From positions 1,240,001 to 1,304,000 of the forward strand of contig NZ_LR134313.1 of the NCBI RefSeq assembly GCF_900636765.1: a stretch of 64,000 bases of DNA, in the 5' to 3' direction. This stretch comes from Neisseria canis. Its GTDB lineage: Bacteria; Pseudomonadota; Gammaproteobacteria; Burkholderiales; Neisseriaceae. Shown here piece after piece: positions 24,801 to 33,242 of this stretch; the first letter of the stretch is position 1, and the number at the start of each line of letters is the position of its first letter. The translations under genes were made by a program, and so were the position numbers. The notes below the pieces were generated by a model, which saw nothing but the letters and a program-made list of their open reading frames with translations, did no database searches and was not told where the DNA came from.

Positions 24801-25262
24801 TTATTTGCAGCGGTACCAGATGCGTTTTCTCCAAGTGGGCTTGGGGGTGTGGTCGAGAAATAGTTCGACCAGCTTGCCGTTTTTCAGCTCTAAGCTGATA
24901 TTGCGGCGGAACACGCGTTCCGTATTGAGCAGGTCGCCGTTTTCGTCGGTGTCGAAACCGGATTGGGTGTAGCGCGCCGTGCCTTTGATGAGGGTGGGGG
25001 TGCGGCGGGTGTAGCTCAGGCGGTCGACTTCTTCGCCGGCTTCCCAATAGCCGTATGTCATGGTGTTTTTGCGGACGGTTAAGGTAACGGCGGTGTCGAT
25101 GTCGGGCATCTTGCAATATTCGCGGGCTTTTTTGGCGGTGGGTTTGCCTTCCCAGTTGGTCACCCATTGGCCGCGGAGTGCGGCGGGAATATCTTGGGCA
25201 TGGGCGGCGGCACCGGCCAGTGATAAGAATGTGCAGAAAAGTAATGTAAGTGAGCGGTTCAT
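24801..25262 (-). CDS. Hypothetical secreted protein
   Basis: 153 residues with a signal peptide cut after AAAHA (about residue 22). The mature part starts IPAALRGQWVTNWEGKP and has two Cys (EYCKMPD and the C-terminal YRCK) that may form a disulfide. It is basic, and its pattern fits a small periplasmic beta-barrel (lipocalin-like 'GxW' start). No family is recognised. It is flanked by DUS and upstream of accC's terminator. Confidence 0.6.
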   Translation of the reverse strand: MNRSLTLLFCTFLSLAGAAAHAQDIPAALRGQWVTNWEGKPTAKKAREYCKMPDIDTAVTLTVRKNTMTYGYWEAGEEVDRLSYTRRTPTLIKGTARYTQSGFDTDENGDLLNTERVFRRNISLELKNGKLVELFLDHTPKPTWRKRIWYRCK

Positions 25263-25277
25263 AGTGTGTTTCCGTGG

Positions 25278-25330
25278 TTTCAGACAGGCATATATTGTGA
25301 TGGTTTTGGGTGCGGATGCCTGTCTGAAAA
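25278..25330. repeat. DUS pair between the secreted-protein gene and accC
   Basis: TTTCAGACAGGCAT (25278-25291) and ATGCCTGTCTGAAAA (25316-25330), separated by 24 nt. Confidence 0.7.
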
Positions 25331-25338
25331 ATATGAAG

Positions 25339-25362
25339 CCCGCCTAAGCGGGCTTAGGCGGG
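25339..25362 (-). terminator. Rho-independent terminator after accC
   Basis: CCCGCCTAAG and CTTAGGCGGG, perfect 10-bp arms around a 4-nt loop, with T-rich DNA following on the minus strand. This is one of the few terminators here without a DUS in its stem. Confidence 0.8.
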
Positions 25363-25370
25363 TTGGGTTT

Positions 25371-26729
25371 TTAGGATTTTTTGCCTTTGTGTTCGGCCAT
25401 CCATTGCTCGAGGTAATGGATGCTGACGCCGCCTTTTTGGAAGCCTGCGTCCATAAACAGGTCTCGGTGCAGGGCGGTGTTGGTTTTGATGCCGGTGATG
25501 GCCAGTTCGTCCAATGCAACCAGCATTTTGGCGATGGCTTGCTCGCGGGTTTTACCCAACACGCAAACTTTACCGATCAGGCTGTCATAATTGGGCGGAA
25601 TGCGGTAGCCCTGATAAATGTGGCTGTCGATGCGCACGCCCAAACCGCCGGGCAGGTGGCAGCTTTCAATCAGGCCGGGGCTGGGGATGAATGTGTACGG
25701 ATCTTCCGCATTGATACGGCATTCAAAGGCATGGCCTTTGATTTGAACGTCTTTCTGCGTGTACTGCAAAGGCATGCCGGCGGCGATGCGCAGCTGCTCC
25801 TGCACGATGTCGATGCCGGTTACCAGCTCGGTTACAGGGTGCTCAACCTGCACGCGGGTATTCATTTCGATAAAGAAAAATTCGCCGTCTTCATATAGGA
25901 ATTCAAACGTACCTGCGCCGCGGTAGCCGATGCGTTTACATGCGGCCACGCATGCCTCGCCGATTTTCTTGCGTTCTTTTTCGGTAATGCCGGGAGCAGG
26001 TGCTTCTTCAATCACTTTTTGGTGGCGGCGCTGCATGGAGCAGTCGCGCTCGCCCAAGTAAATGGCATTGCCGTGTTCGTCGGCCAAAACCTGAATTTCA
26101 ACGTGGCGCGGTTTTTGCAGATAGCGCTCCATGTAAACCATGGGGTTGCCGAATGCTGCGCCGGCTTCGGTACGGGTCATTTCCACGGATTTGAGCAGGT
26201 CTTCTTTTTTCTCGACCACGCGCATACCGCGCCCGCCGCCGCCGCCAGAGGCTTTGATGATAACGGGGAAGCCCACTTTGTCGGCGATTTTCAGGATTTC
26301 CTGATCGTTATCCGGCAAGGCGCCGTCGGAGCCGGGCACGCAAGGCACGCCTGCTTCGATCATGGCGTGTTTGGCAGACACTTTGTCGCCCATCAAACGG
26401 ATGGTTTCGGGGCGCGGGCCGATAAAGGTGAAGCCCGAGCGTTCCACTTGTTCGGCGAAACGGTCGTTTTCGGCCAAAAAGCCGTAACCCGGGTGGATGC
26501 CGTCGGCACCGGTTACTTCGGCCGCAGAAATCAGGGCGGGGATATTCAGATAGCTTTGAGGGGAAGGTGCGGGGCCGATGCAGACGGATTCGTCGGCCAG
26601 TTTGACATGCAGGCTGTCTTTATCGGCTTCGGAATGCACGGCTACGGTGGAGATGCCCAGTTCGCGGCAGGCGCGCAATACACGCAATGCGATTTCACCG
26701 CGGTTGGCAATCAATACTTTTTTCAGCAT
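25371..26729 (-). CDS. accC: Acetyl-CoA carboxylase, biotin carboxylase subunit
   Basis: 452 residues. It starts [19 protein letters not shown] and has the ATP-grasp glycine loop [27 protein letters not shown], and the active-site [16 protein letters not shown]. It carboxylates the biotin on AccB in fatty acid synthesis. It follows accB after 93 nt, the usual accBC operon. AAGGAA precedes the ATG. Confidence 0.97.
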   Translation of the reverse strand: MLKKVLIANRGEIALRVLRACRELGISTVAVHSEADKDSLHVKLADESVCIGPAPSPQSYLNIPALISAAEVTGADGIHPGYGFLAENDRFAEQVERSGFTFIGPRPETIRLMGDKVSAKHAMIEAGVPCVPGSDGALPDNDQEILKIADKVGFPVIIKASGGGGGRGMRVVEKKEDLLKSVEMTRTEAGAAFGNPMVYMERYLQKPRHVEIQVLADEHGNAIYLGERDCSMQRRHQKVIEEAPAPGITEKERKKIGEACVAACKRIGYRGAGTFEFLYEDGEFFFIEMNTRVQVEHPVTELVTGIDIVQEQLRIAAGMPLQYTQKDVQIKGHAFECRINAEDPYTFIPSPGLIESCHLPGGLGVRIDSHIYQGYRIPPNYDSLIGKVCVLGKTREQAIAKMLVALDELAITGIKTNTALHRDLFMDAGFQKGGVSIHYLEQWMAEHKGKKS

Positions 26730-26787
26730 GAATAGTTCCTTCGGAAGATAGGTATTTGCACGGGCAAATAGATATGCTGTGAGAATG

Positions 26788-26816
26788 TTTCAGACAGGCA
26801 TGATGCCTGTCTGAAA
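26788..26816. repeat. Back-to-back DUS pair inside the accB-accC operon
   Basis: TTTCAGACAGGCAT, one G, then ATGCCTGTCTGAAA. A long hairpin within an operon; it may lower accC readthrough or act only in uptake. Confidence 0.7.
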
Positions 26817-26822
26817 AGAATC

Positions 26823-27278
26823 TTATTCGATAATAAATAATGGTTCGCCATATTCTACGGGCTGGCCGTTTTCAACCAGAATGGCTTTGATTACGCCGGA
26901 TTTTTCGGCTTCGATTTCGTTCATCAGCTTCATGGCTTCAATGATACAGAGTGTGTCGCCTTCTTTCACGCTTTGGCCCACTTCTACGAAAGCCGGGGAA
27001 GAAGGGCTGGGGGCGCGGTAGAACGTGCCGACCATAGGCGATTTTTGTGCGTTTGCGGCATTGGCGGCAGGAGCGGGTGCGGCGGCTGCCGGAGCTGCAG
27101 CGGGCGCAGGAGCGGCAGGCGCTGCGGCGGGAATATGGTGGACAGGCGCTGCGTAAACAGGTTGTGCAGCGGTAGAGCGGGTAATGCGAACTTTTTCTTC
27201 GCCTTCGGTTACTTCAATTTCGGCGATACCTGACTCTTCAACTAAATCAATTAGTTTTTTCAGTTTGCGTAAGTCCAT
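26823..27278 (-). CDS. accB: Biotin carboxyl carrier protein of acetyl-CoA carboxylase
   Basis: 151 residues. The N-terminal domain is [16 protein letters not shown] (about 2-35), then a long Ala/Pro linker (about 40-78), then the biotinyl domain with [12 protein letters not shown] and biotin-bearing K117. It carries carboxyl groups from AccC to the transferase subunits. AAGGAT precedes the ATG. About 230 nt upstream are free of genes and AT-rich, a likely promoter region. Confidence 0.97.
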   Translation of the reverse strand: MDLRKLKKLIDLVEESGIAEIEVTEGEEKVRITRSTAAQPVYAAPVHHIPAAAPAAPAPAAAPAAAAPAPAANAANAQKSPMVGTFYRAPSPSSPAFVEVGQSVKEGDTLCIIEAMKLMNEIEAEKSGVIKAILVENGQPVEYGEPLFIIE

Positions 27279-27506
27279 TTTTTATCCTTAGATCGTAATA
27301 GATAGGGTTTGCTGTTGCTTGGAGAAAGCAGCAGTGAGAAATTTTGAACGGTAGGTTTTTGATATAACCGGTTGTTTGATTAAAAATCTATTTTCTATAT
27401 TTTGCTGTTAAATGTCCAGCAAAATATAGAAAAAGCCATATATTTTCTGTGAAAAAGCATTTTCGTTGCAATTTTATTCATTTTTTGAAAGAGTGCGGAA
27501 AGCTGC

Positions 27507-28631
27507 TCAGATTGTTGTTAAACGGTATAGGCGCGTGGTTTCCAGGCTTCTGGCAAAAGCGAGCGGATCATGCTGGTTTTTCGCTTTATTGTGGCCGGGT
27601 TGGGTGCAGATTGTGCCGGCAATCTGCAAACCGGCATTGCCGATGATTTGAGCCAATTCATCCTGGCCGCGCAAACCCAAATGCTCGGCCAGGTCGGACA
27701 TAATCAGCCAAGCTTCGCCCGATTCGTTTAGATGCTCTGCAACGCCGTTTAAAAAACCTTTCAGCATGGCGCTTTCGGAGTCGTAGAGGGCGGTTTCTAC
27801 GGCGGATGTGGGTTTGGCCGGCAGCCAGGGCGGGTTGCATACGATTAAATCGGCTTTGCCGGGCGGGAATAAATCGGTTTGCTGTAAAACCACTTTTTCA
27901 GACAGGCCTAATCGTTTGAAGTTGGCATGTGCGCAAGCGATGGCGCGCGGGTTGGTGTCGGTGGCGGTAACGGCCGGAATGCCGCGTCGGGCGAGCAAAG
28001 CGGCAATCACGCCGCTGCCGGTGCCGATGTCGAAAGCGGTTCGGCAGTTTGGCGGCAGAGGGGCTTGGGCGATTAAGTCGAGATATTCGCCGCGGAGAGG
28101 GGAAAATACACCGAACGGAACGTGAATGTGCGCACCCAATGCGGCAATGTCCACACCTTTTTTATGCCATTCATGGGCGCCGATAAAGCCGAGCAATTGA
28201 TTGAGCGGAAGCAGGAAAGGGCGGGTGTTTTCTTCGCCGTACACTTCCAAAAGTGCGGCGTGTATGTCGGGTGCGCGTGGCAGTTTGAGCGTGAAGCCGG
28301 GCTGGACCTCGACCGCCAGCATATTGATCAAGCGCGCCTGCTGCGCCTGCTGCATGCGGTGTGTGTGGAAGATTTCCGCCGGGTGCTTGGATTGGTTTGC
28401 GGCTTTGGCGGCGGGTTTGCGCAGGCGTTTTTTGATGGCGGCCAGCACTTGTTTGGCATTGTGGAAATCGCCCTGCCAAAGCGTGGCGGTGTTGGCATAA
28501 GCACGCTTTAATACGGCATCTGCGCTGCATTCTTGAACGCTGACAATGGCTTGCGGCGCTTTTTGCGTGCTTTCCGTGCGCCATTCGATAGCAGACGCTT
28601 GTGGATTGGGTGGGGTTGCGGGGTGTGGCAT
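27507..28631 (-). CDS. Class I SAM-dependent methyltransferase (N6-type NPPW)
   Basis: About 374 residues from the ATG at 28631; the frame allows a longer form to 28682, and neither start has a clear SD. A family-specific N-terminal half (about 1-180) precedes the methyltransferase core with FDIGTGSGVIAALLARRG and the catalytic NPPW in LIVCNPPWLP, typical of enzymes that methylate amide or exocyclic amino groups (HemK, RlmG and RlmA-like). The substrate is unknown; an rRNA or protein target is likely. A DUS-like core lies in the gene near 27900. Confidence 0.75.
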   Translation of the reverse strand: MPHPATPPNPQASAIEWRTESTQKAPQAIVSVQECSADAVLKRAYANTATLWQGDFHNAKQVLAAIKKRLRKPAAKAANQSKHPAEIFHTHRMQQAQQARLINMLAVEVQPGFTLKLPRAPDIHAALLEVYGEENTRPFLLPLNQLLGFIGAHEWHKKGVDIAALGAHIHVPFGVFSPLRGEYLDLIAQAPLPPNCRTAFDIGTGSGVIAALLARRGIPAVTATDTNPRAIACAHANFKRLGLSEKVVLQQTDLFPPGKADLIVCNPPWLPAKPTSAVETALYDSESAMLKGFLNGVAEHLNESGEAWLIMSDLAEHLGLRGQDELAQIIGNAGLQIAGTICTQPGHNKAKNQHDPLAFARSLETTRLYRLTTI

Positions 28632-28805
28632 GGGGCGGCTCTGAAAAGAGATGGAAAGAGTATATCTCAATGAAGGCAGCATGCGAAAGAAAGTTGGCAG
28701 GTTTGTTGTTGTTTCATTGCGGTATGCCTGTTTGAAAAATATTGGACAATATGTATAAAAATTTTATCTGAAAACATGGAATTTTATAAAAATCAAACAA
28801 AGTGA

Positions 28806-28833
28806 TTGCTGTTTTGTCTAATTTGCGTATAAT
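28806..28833 (+). promoter_or_regulatory. Candidate sigma-70 promoter of leuA
   Basis: TTGCTG, a 16-nt spacer and an exact TATAAT, 40 nt before the long-form ATG. No Leu-rich leader peptide or attenuator is seen. Confidence 0.55.
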
Positions 28834-28873
28834 CGGCAACAACAAACCAAGATGATATTAGACAGGTATAACC

Positions 28874-30655
28874 ATGCAGCTGGACATCGACCGACTAATC
28901 GCCTATTTCGGCGGCGTGAACGCGCTGGCTGAGGCCTTAAAAAAACACGATCCCGACAATGCGGCCAGCACCGCCGCAATCTATAAATGGCGCACACGCG
29001 GTTCGATGCCGCTCAATCAGCTGCAAAAGCTGAGCGCGCTGGCCGAAGCACAAGGCCGACCGCTTGATTTGAATGCATTTATGAACCAACAAACCACACT
29101 GGAGAAACCCGCTATGCCAACCAATAACCGCATCATTATTTTCGATACCACACTGCGCGACGGCGAGCAGTCGCCCGGCGCTGCCATGACCAAAGAGGAA
29201 AAACTGCGTGTCGCGCGCCAACTTGAAAAATTGGGTGTGGACGTGATTGAGGCGGGTTTTGCGGCAGCCAGCCCTGGCGATTTTGAAGCCGTTAACGAAA
29301 TCGCCAAAACGCTCACACGCGCGACCGTGTGTACGCTGGCGCGTGCGGTGGAGAACGATATCCGCAAAGCGGGCGAAGCCATCGCACCGGCGCAAAACCG
29401 CCGTATCCACACATTTATCGCCACCAGCCCGATCCATATGGAATACAAGCTGAAGATGAAGCCGCAAAAAGTGATTGAAGCTGCGGTAAAAGCCGTGAAA
29501 ATCGCCAGAGAATACACGGATGACGTTGAATTTTCGTGCGAAGACGCATTGCGCTCAGAAATTGATTTTCTGGCAGAAATCTGCGGCGCGGTAATTGAGG
29601 CGGGTGCCACCACCATCAATATCCCCGACACCGTCGGCTATTCCGTGCCGCACAAAACCGAAGCCTTTTTCCGCGAATTGATTGCGAAAACACCGGGCGG
29701 CGACAAAGTGGTGTGGTCGGCACATTGTCATAATGATTTGGGCTTGGCCGTTGCCAACTCACTGGCAGCCGTATTGGGCGGTGCACGCCAAGTGGAATGT
29801 ACCGTAAACGGTTTGGGCGAGCGCGCAGGCAATGCTTCGATTGAAGAAATCGTGATGGCACTGAAAACCCGCCATGATGTGTTCGGCTTTGAAACCGGTA
29901 TCGACACCACTCAAATTGTGCCTGCATCGAAACTGGTTTCCACCATTACCGGTTACCCCGTGCAGCCGAATAAAGCGATTGTGGGCGCCAATGCTTTTGC
30001 TCATGAATCGGGCATCCACCAAGACGGCGTGTTGAAGCACCGCGAAACCTACGAAATTATGTCGGCCGAGTCCGTAGGCTGGGCAGCCAACCGTTTGAGC
30101 TTGGGCAAACTTTCCGGCCGCAATGCGTTTAAAACCAAGTTGGCCGATTTGGGTATCCAACTTGAAAGCGAAGAAGCTTTGAATGCTGCGTTTGCCCGCT
30201 TTAAAGAGCTGGCCGACAAAAAACGCGAAATTTTCGATGAAGATTTACACGCACTGGTGTCGGACGAATTGGCGGGCATGGCGGAAAGCTACAAATTCAT
30301 TTCGCAACGCATCTCAACCGAAACCGGCGAAGAGCCGCGTGCCGAAATCACGTTTAGCGTAAAAGGCGAGGAAAAACATGCTTCCGCTACCGGTTCCGGC
30401 CCGGTTGACGCAATTTTCAAAGCGATTGAAAGCATCGTTCAAAGTGGCGCGAGTTTACAGCTTTATTCTGTGAATGCGGTAACGCAAGGCACGGAAAGCC
30501 AAGGCGAAACCGCCGTGCGCCTCGCACGCGGCACCCGCGTTGCCAACGGACAAGGCTCCGATACCGATGTGTTGGTGGCAACCGCCAAAGCGTATCTTTC
30601 CGCTTTGAGTAAACTGGAAAGTGCCGAACGGATTAAAGCGCAAGGTGTGATTTAA
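28874..30655 (+). CDS. leuA: 2-isopropylmalate synthase with N-terminal helix-turn-helix extension
   Basis: 593 residues, against about 517 for meningococcal LeuA. Residues 81 onward are ordinary Leu[14 protein letters not shown] (about 90-102), the metal-binding HCHNDLG and GLGERAGN, and the C-terminal leucine-binding domain (about 470-585). The first 70 residues resemble a Cro/YdaS-type HTH ([10 protein letters not shown] ... [17 protein letters not shown]). Both starts look usable: ATG 28874 with AGG 7 nt upstream, and ATG 29114 with GGAG 9 nt upstream. The gene may give a fused regulator-enzyme, plain LeuA, or both. LeuA makes 2-isopropylmalate, the first committed step to leucine. Confidence 0.9.
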   Translation: MQLDIDRLIAYFGGVNALAEALKKHDPDNAASTAAIYKWRTRGSMPLNQLQKLSALAEAQGRPLDLNAFMNQQTTLEKPAMPTNNRIIIFDTTLRDGEQSPGAAMTKEEKLRVARQLEKLGVDVIEAGFAAASPGDFEAVNEIAKTLTRATVCTLARAVENDIRKAGEAIAPAQNRRIHTFIATSPIHMEYKLKMKPQKVIEAAVKAVKIAREYTDDVEFSCEDALRSEIDFLAEICGAVIEAGATTINIPDTVGYSVPHKTEAFFRELIAKTPGGDKVVWSAHCHNDLGLAVANSLAAVLGGARQVECTVNGLGERAGNASIEEIVMALKTRHDVFGFETGIDTTQIVPASKLVSTITGYPVQPNKAIVGANAFAHESGIHQDGVLKHRETYEIMSAESVGWAANRLSLGKLSGRNAFKTKLADLGIQLESEEALNAAFARFKELADKKREIFDEDLHALVSDELAGMAESYKFISQRISTETGEEPRAEITFSVKGEEKHASATGSGPVDAIFKAIESIVQSGASLQLYSVNAVTQGTESQGETAVRLARGTRVANGQGSDTDVLVATAKAYLSALSKLESAERIKAQGVI

Positions 30656-30676
30656 ATTTTAAGTGTGTTGAGTAAC

Positions 30677-30710
30677 AATGCCTGTCTGAAAAGTGTTCAG
30701 ACAGGCATTG
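30677..30710 (+). terminator. DUS inverted-pair terminator after leuA
   Basis: CAATGCCTGTCTGAA and its complement around a short loop. Confidence 0.8.
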
Positions 30711-31246
30711 TTTATGTGGAGCGGGACTTTGTGTCGGTGGTTGTTTTTTACATTGAGAGTGTAAGTTAAAAAAATTTATTTTTGGGAAGAAGAAGGTTGC
30801 CTGGAATAATTTCAGGCAACCTTTCGTACGTTTAAAAATGCGTTTATCTTTATGATTTTTATATTAAATATTAGAAGAAGAATTATTAATACATTGATTT
30901 AAAAAATAACTGTTTTGTTAATTACTATTAAATTTATATCAATTGATTGTTTATTTTTGTAAAAAATGGTTTTAGAAAATAGCGTGTCAATCATCTGTGT
31001 TCTTGATAGTTTAAGCATTTGGAATTTTTTCTGTCTGAGGAATATTTGTTAATAAAAGTTACCTGTCTGAAAAAGGGAAACTTCCCTACTTGGAAACTGA
31101 CTAATTAGTACAGAGCATAAAACATTAAGTAAAAATAAAATATGATAAAAATATAGCGTAATTTTTTCATACGTTAGATTATTAGAATTGTTTTGTTTTA
31201 ATATTAATAAATGGTTCCAATGCAGATTAACAGCTGGGAGGCAGAA
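30711..31246. other. Long AT-rich upstream region of the secretion cluster
   Basis: No gene. It contains the hairpin at 30794-30823, a lone CCTGTCTGAA at about 31063-31072, a small hairpin GGGAAACTTCCC (about 31076), and a very AT-rich 400-bp tract with many TATAAT-like boxes. It probably holds the promoter of the following genes and could bind an H-NS-like silencer. Confidence 0.5.
30794..30823. terminator. Hairpin built from a different DUS-like word
   Basis: The arms are AGGTTGCCTGgAA and its partner; the right arm reads AGGTTGCCTGAA on the minus strand, one base from the AG-sim DUS dialect (AGGCTGCCTGAA). TTTCG follows. Confidence 0.55.
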
Positions 31247-31585
31247 GTGAAAAGAGTTTATCTGTTGCTGTGTATGCTGGCGATACCGCTTACCGCTTCA
31301 GCTTTCGGTGTTGGCGGATTGAGTGATATTTTGACTGGGAAATCCAGAGCCAATATTGCAGTCGGTGTATTAGACAACAGTTCCATAGATGCAGAGGCGG
31401 AAGCTTCAAATGGTGGTAGTGCTTCGGCTGGTGGAGTAATCGCTGATCAGAATACTAAGAACAAAGCTGTCCGTACTAATGTGTCGGCAGGAATATTGAG
31501 AAATACTGATATTAAAGCCCGGGCAAAAGCCAATGGACGTAACAGTAAAGCTTTAGCCGGCGGCATTATAGCGGGAACCGAATAA
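31247..31585 (+). CDS. Small secreted repeat protein 1 of the CsgG-like cluster
   Basis: 112 residues from the GTG at 31247, preceded by GGGAGG; an upstream in-frame ATG (31211) would hide the signal peptide. The signal peptide is KRVYLLLCMLAIPLTASA. Two copies of a repeat follow (36-66 and 78-109): strand-like NIAVGVLDNSSIDAEAEA, then a Gly/Ala turn (GGSASAGGVI). The alternating small/polar pattern suggests beta-solenoid or amyloid-forming strands. No Cys in the mature part. First of four related genes ahead of a CsgG-type pore gene, so a secreted substrate is likely. No named family recognised. Confidence 0.7.
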   Translation: MKRVYLLLCMLAIPLTASAFGVGGLSDILTGKSRANIAVGVLDNSSIDAEAEASNGGSASAGGVIADQNTKNKAVRTNVSAGILRNTDIKARAKANGRNSKALAGGIIAGTE

Positions 31586-31753
31586 AAGTTGTTTGTATTG
31601 TGGTTTTTGTTTTTTAAGAATTAAATGGTTCGGGACGAGCCCGGCTGTTTATAGCAGGCAATAGTAAACCCCCTTTAAGTTACTGTTGCATGTTCGTTAA
31701 AGCGGAAAACAACATGTTCCGTTAATCCTTGAATCTATATTAGGAGTTTAGTC

Positions 31754-32107
31754 ATGAAAAAAGTTTCTGCATTGTTTTTGGCACTGATGGTTTCTGTAGG
31801 TGCTCAGGCTGATGGTCTTGGTGATGCAGTTAATGCGGTAAGCAAAGCTTTGGATAAAAATGTTTCTGTCAATGCCGGTGTGGGTGTTGTAAATGATAAA
31901 GCTGAAATTGATGCTGAAGCAGAAGCTAAAAGCGGAGGTTTGGCTAATGCCGGTGGTGTAGTAGCGAGCCAAAAAGTAGGTCAAGGCTTCGTTGCTGTGA
32001 ACGCAGGTGTAGGCGTATTTAACGGCGGAAAAGTTAAAGCTAAAGCTACTTCAACAGGTAAGGGTAGTGTAGCCAATGCTGGTGGCGTGGTAGCTTCACA
32101 ACACTAA
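31754..32107 (+). CDS. Small secreted repeat protein 2
   Basis: 117 residues; signal peptide KKVSALFLALMVSVGAQA. The two repeats are the cleanest of the set (36-73 and 79-116): VNAGVGVVNDKAEIDAEAEA...ANAGGVVASQ, then VNAGVGVFNGGKVKAKATS...ANAGGVVASQ. The first repeat is acidic and the second basic, which could let copies pair. TAGGAG precedes the ATG. Good spacing and its own leader hint at separate expression from protein 1. Confidence 0.72.
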   Translation: MKKVSALFLALMVSVGAQADGLGDAVNAVSKALDKNVSVNAGVGVVNDKAEIDAEAEAKSGGLANAGGVVASQKVGQGFVAVNAGVGVFNGGKVKAKATSTGKGSVANAGGVVASQH

Positions 32108-32168
32108 ATATTTAGGCTTTGCCTGAATTTTGATGATGGTAGGTTATGCCCTATACCATTGAAATGAC

Positions 32169-32192
32169 AAGCGTGGGCATGAGCCCACGCTT
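32169..32192 (+). terminator. Perfect hairpin between repeat genes 2 and 3
   Basis: AAGCGTGGGC and GCCCACGCTT, 10-bp arms around a 4-nt loop. The following bases (CAGATATTTTC) are only weakly T-rich, so it may be a partial terminator or an mRNA-protecting hairpin that favours protein 2. Confidence 0.6.
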
Positions 32193-32238
32193 CAGATATT
32201 TTCGGCTTATTTAATAAATCCATACAGGAGTGTGGCTG

Positions 32239-32583
32239 ATGAATAATAGAGTAATGCTATTTGCATTTTGCTTGGCTGCCATGCATGCCGGTGCCAATCC
32301 TATAACTGACTTTATCGAAAATGAGTCGCTTAAATGGGTTAACAAGGTGGACGGTAATGTCGCTACAGGGAAATTGGATAACAGCAGTATTAATGCTACG
32401 GCTATTGCCGATGGAGACAATTCTTATGCAGTGGCAGGTGGTGTAATCAGCCATAACAGTAATAAAGGCATTAAAAACGGCAAAAAAAGAGCGGAAGTCA
32501 AGCTTGAAGGTGCTCGGATAAATGCTCATGCAGAGGCTTCAAACGGAAACAAGGCATTTGCCGGTGCTTATGTGAATAAATAA
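32239..32583 (+). CDS. Small secreted repeat protein 3
   Basis: 114 residues from the ATG at 32239 (AGGAG 8 nt upstream). Signal peptide about 1-19 (MLFAFCLAAMHAGA). The two repeats (about 40-71 and 84-112) share GKLDNSSINATAIA...AVAGGVI and GARINAHAEASNG...AFAGAYV with the other members. The linker is Lys-rich (KNGKKRAEVK). Probably another secreted subunit. Confidence 0.7.
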   Translation: MNNRVMLFAFCLAAMHAGANPITDFIENESLKWVNKVDGNVATGKLDNSSINATAIADGDNSYAVAGGVISHNSNKGIKNGKKRAEVKLEGARINAHAEASNGNKAFAGAYVNK

Positions 32584-32666
32584 ATATTCCAATAATGCTG
32601 AAAGGCAAAATTGTGTGCTTGAGTAAAGCGGAACAGTTTTCAACTTTAAAACAGGAGTTTTAAGAC

Positions 32667-33242
32667 ATGTCTAAACGTCAATTAGCGCTTGCTTTAAGCG
32701 GCGTATTTTTGGCAGCGTCTGTTTCCCATGCAGCGCCGAATTCCATTACTGATAAAGGTTCGGTTTCTGAAAGAAAGTCGGTTTCCGAAAATAAAGGAGC
32801 GTTGAAACAAGAGAAAATCGAGGTACGCAATTTGCAGGGTGGTAAGCTGATTCAAAGTGGTAATAAAGTGATTTTGCAGGGCGGCACCATTGTCGGTAAA
32901 GCTGGTGACAAAGAACCTTTGATTCAGATTGAAAACCCACTCAACAAGCAAGTTATCATCCGCGATACCCGTATTATTACTGATGGTATAACCCAATCGG
33001 CCAAAGGGGATAGTGCTGGAATTGTAGTGATTGAAAACGGAAATAAAAAAGGCAATTCGAAAGTAAAAATGCAGAATGTGCGTGTTACTTCGCGTAACAG
33101 CAATATTCAAGCTACTGCAATTGCCTCCAACGGTGGCAAAGCGTGTGCAGGTGTGGTATGTACCGGCTTTGACGATGACGACGAAAGCAACATTATTGTT
33201 GATGTTAAAGGACGCAATACATTCAAGGCGATTGCAAAATGA
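32667..33242 (+). CDS. Larger secreted repeat protein 4
   Basis: 191 residues; signal peptide cut after SVSHA (about 22). A Ser/Lys-rich segment (25-50) is followed by a strand-rich body (LIQSGNKVILQGGTIVG; VIIRDTRIITDG) that resembles a parallel beta-helix. One copy of the shared repeat (133-165) ends NIQATAIASNGGKACAGVVC with two Cys, then an acidic FDDDDES patch. Its stop overlaps the CsgG-like start as ATGA, so it is coupled to the pore gene and may be the anchor or nucleator rather than the bulk subunit. Confidence 0.7.
   Translation: MSKRQLALALSGVFLAASVSHAAPNSITDKGSVSERKSVSENKGALKQEKIEVRNLQGGKLIQSGNKVILQGGTIVGKAGDKEPLIQIENPLNKQVIIRDTRIITDGITQSAKGDSAGIVVIENGNKKGNSKVKMQNVRVTSRNSNIQATAIASNGGKACAGVVCTGFDDDDESNIIVDVKGRNTFKAIAK

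Noticed and set aside
28834..28873. Leucine attenuator before leuA
   Set aside because: No run of Leu codons and no terminator/antiterminator hairpins are visible.
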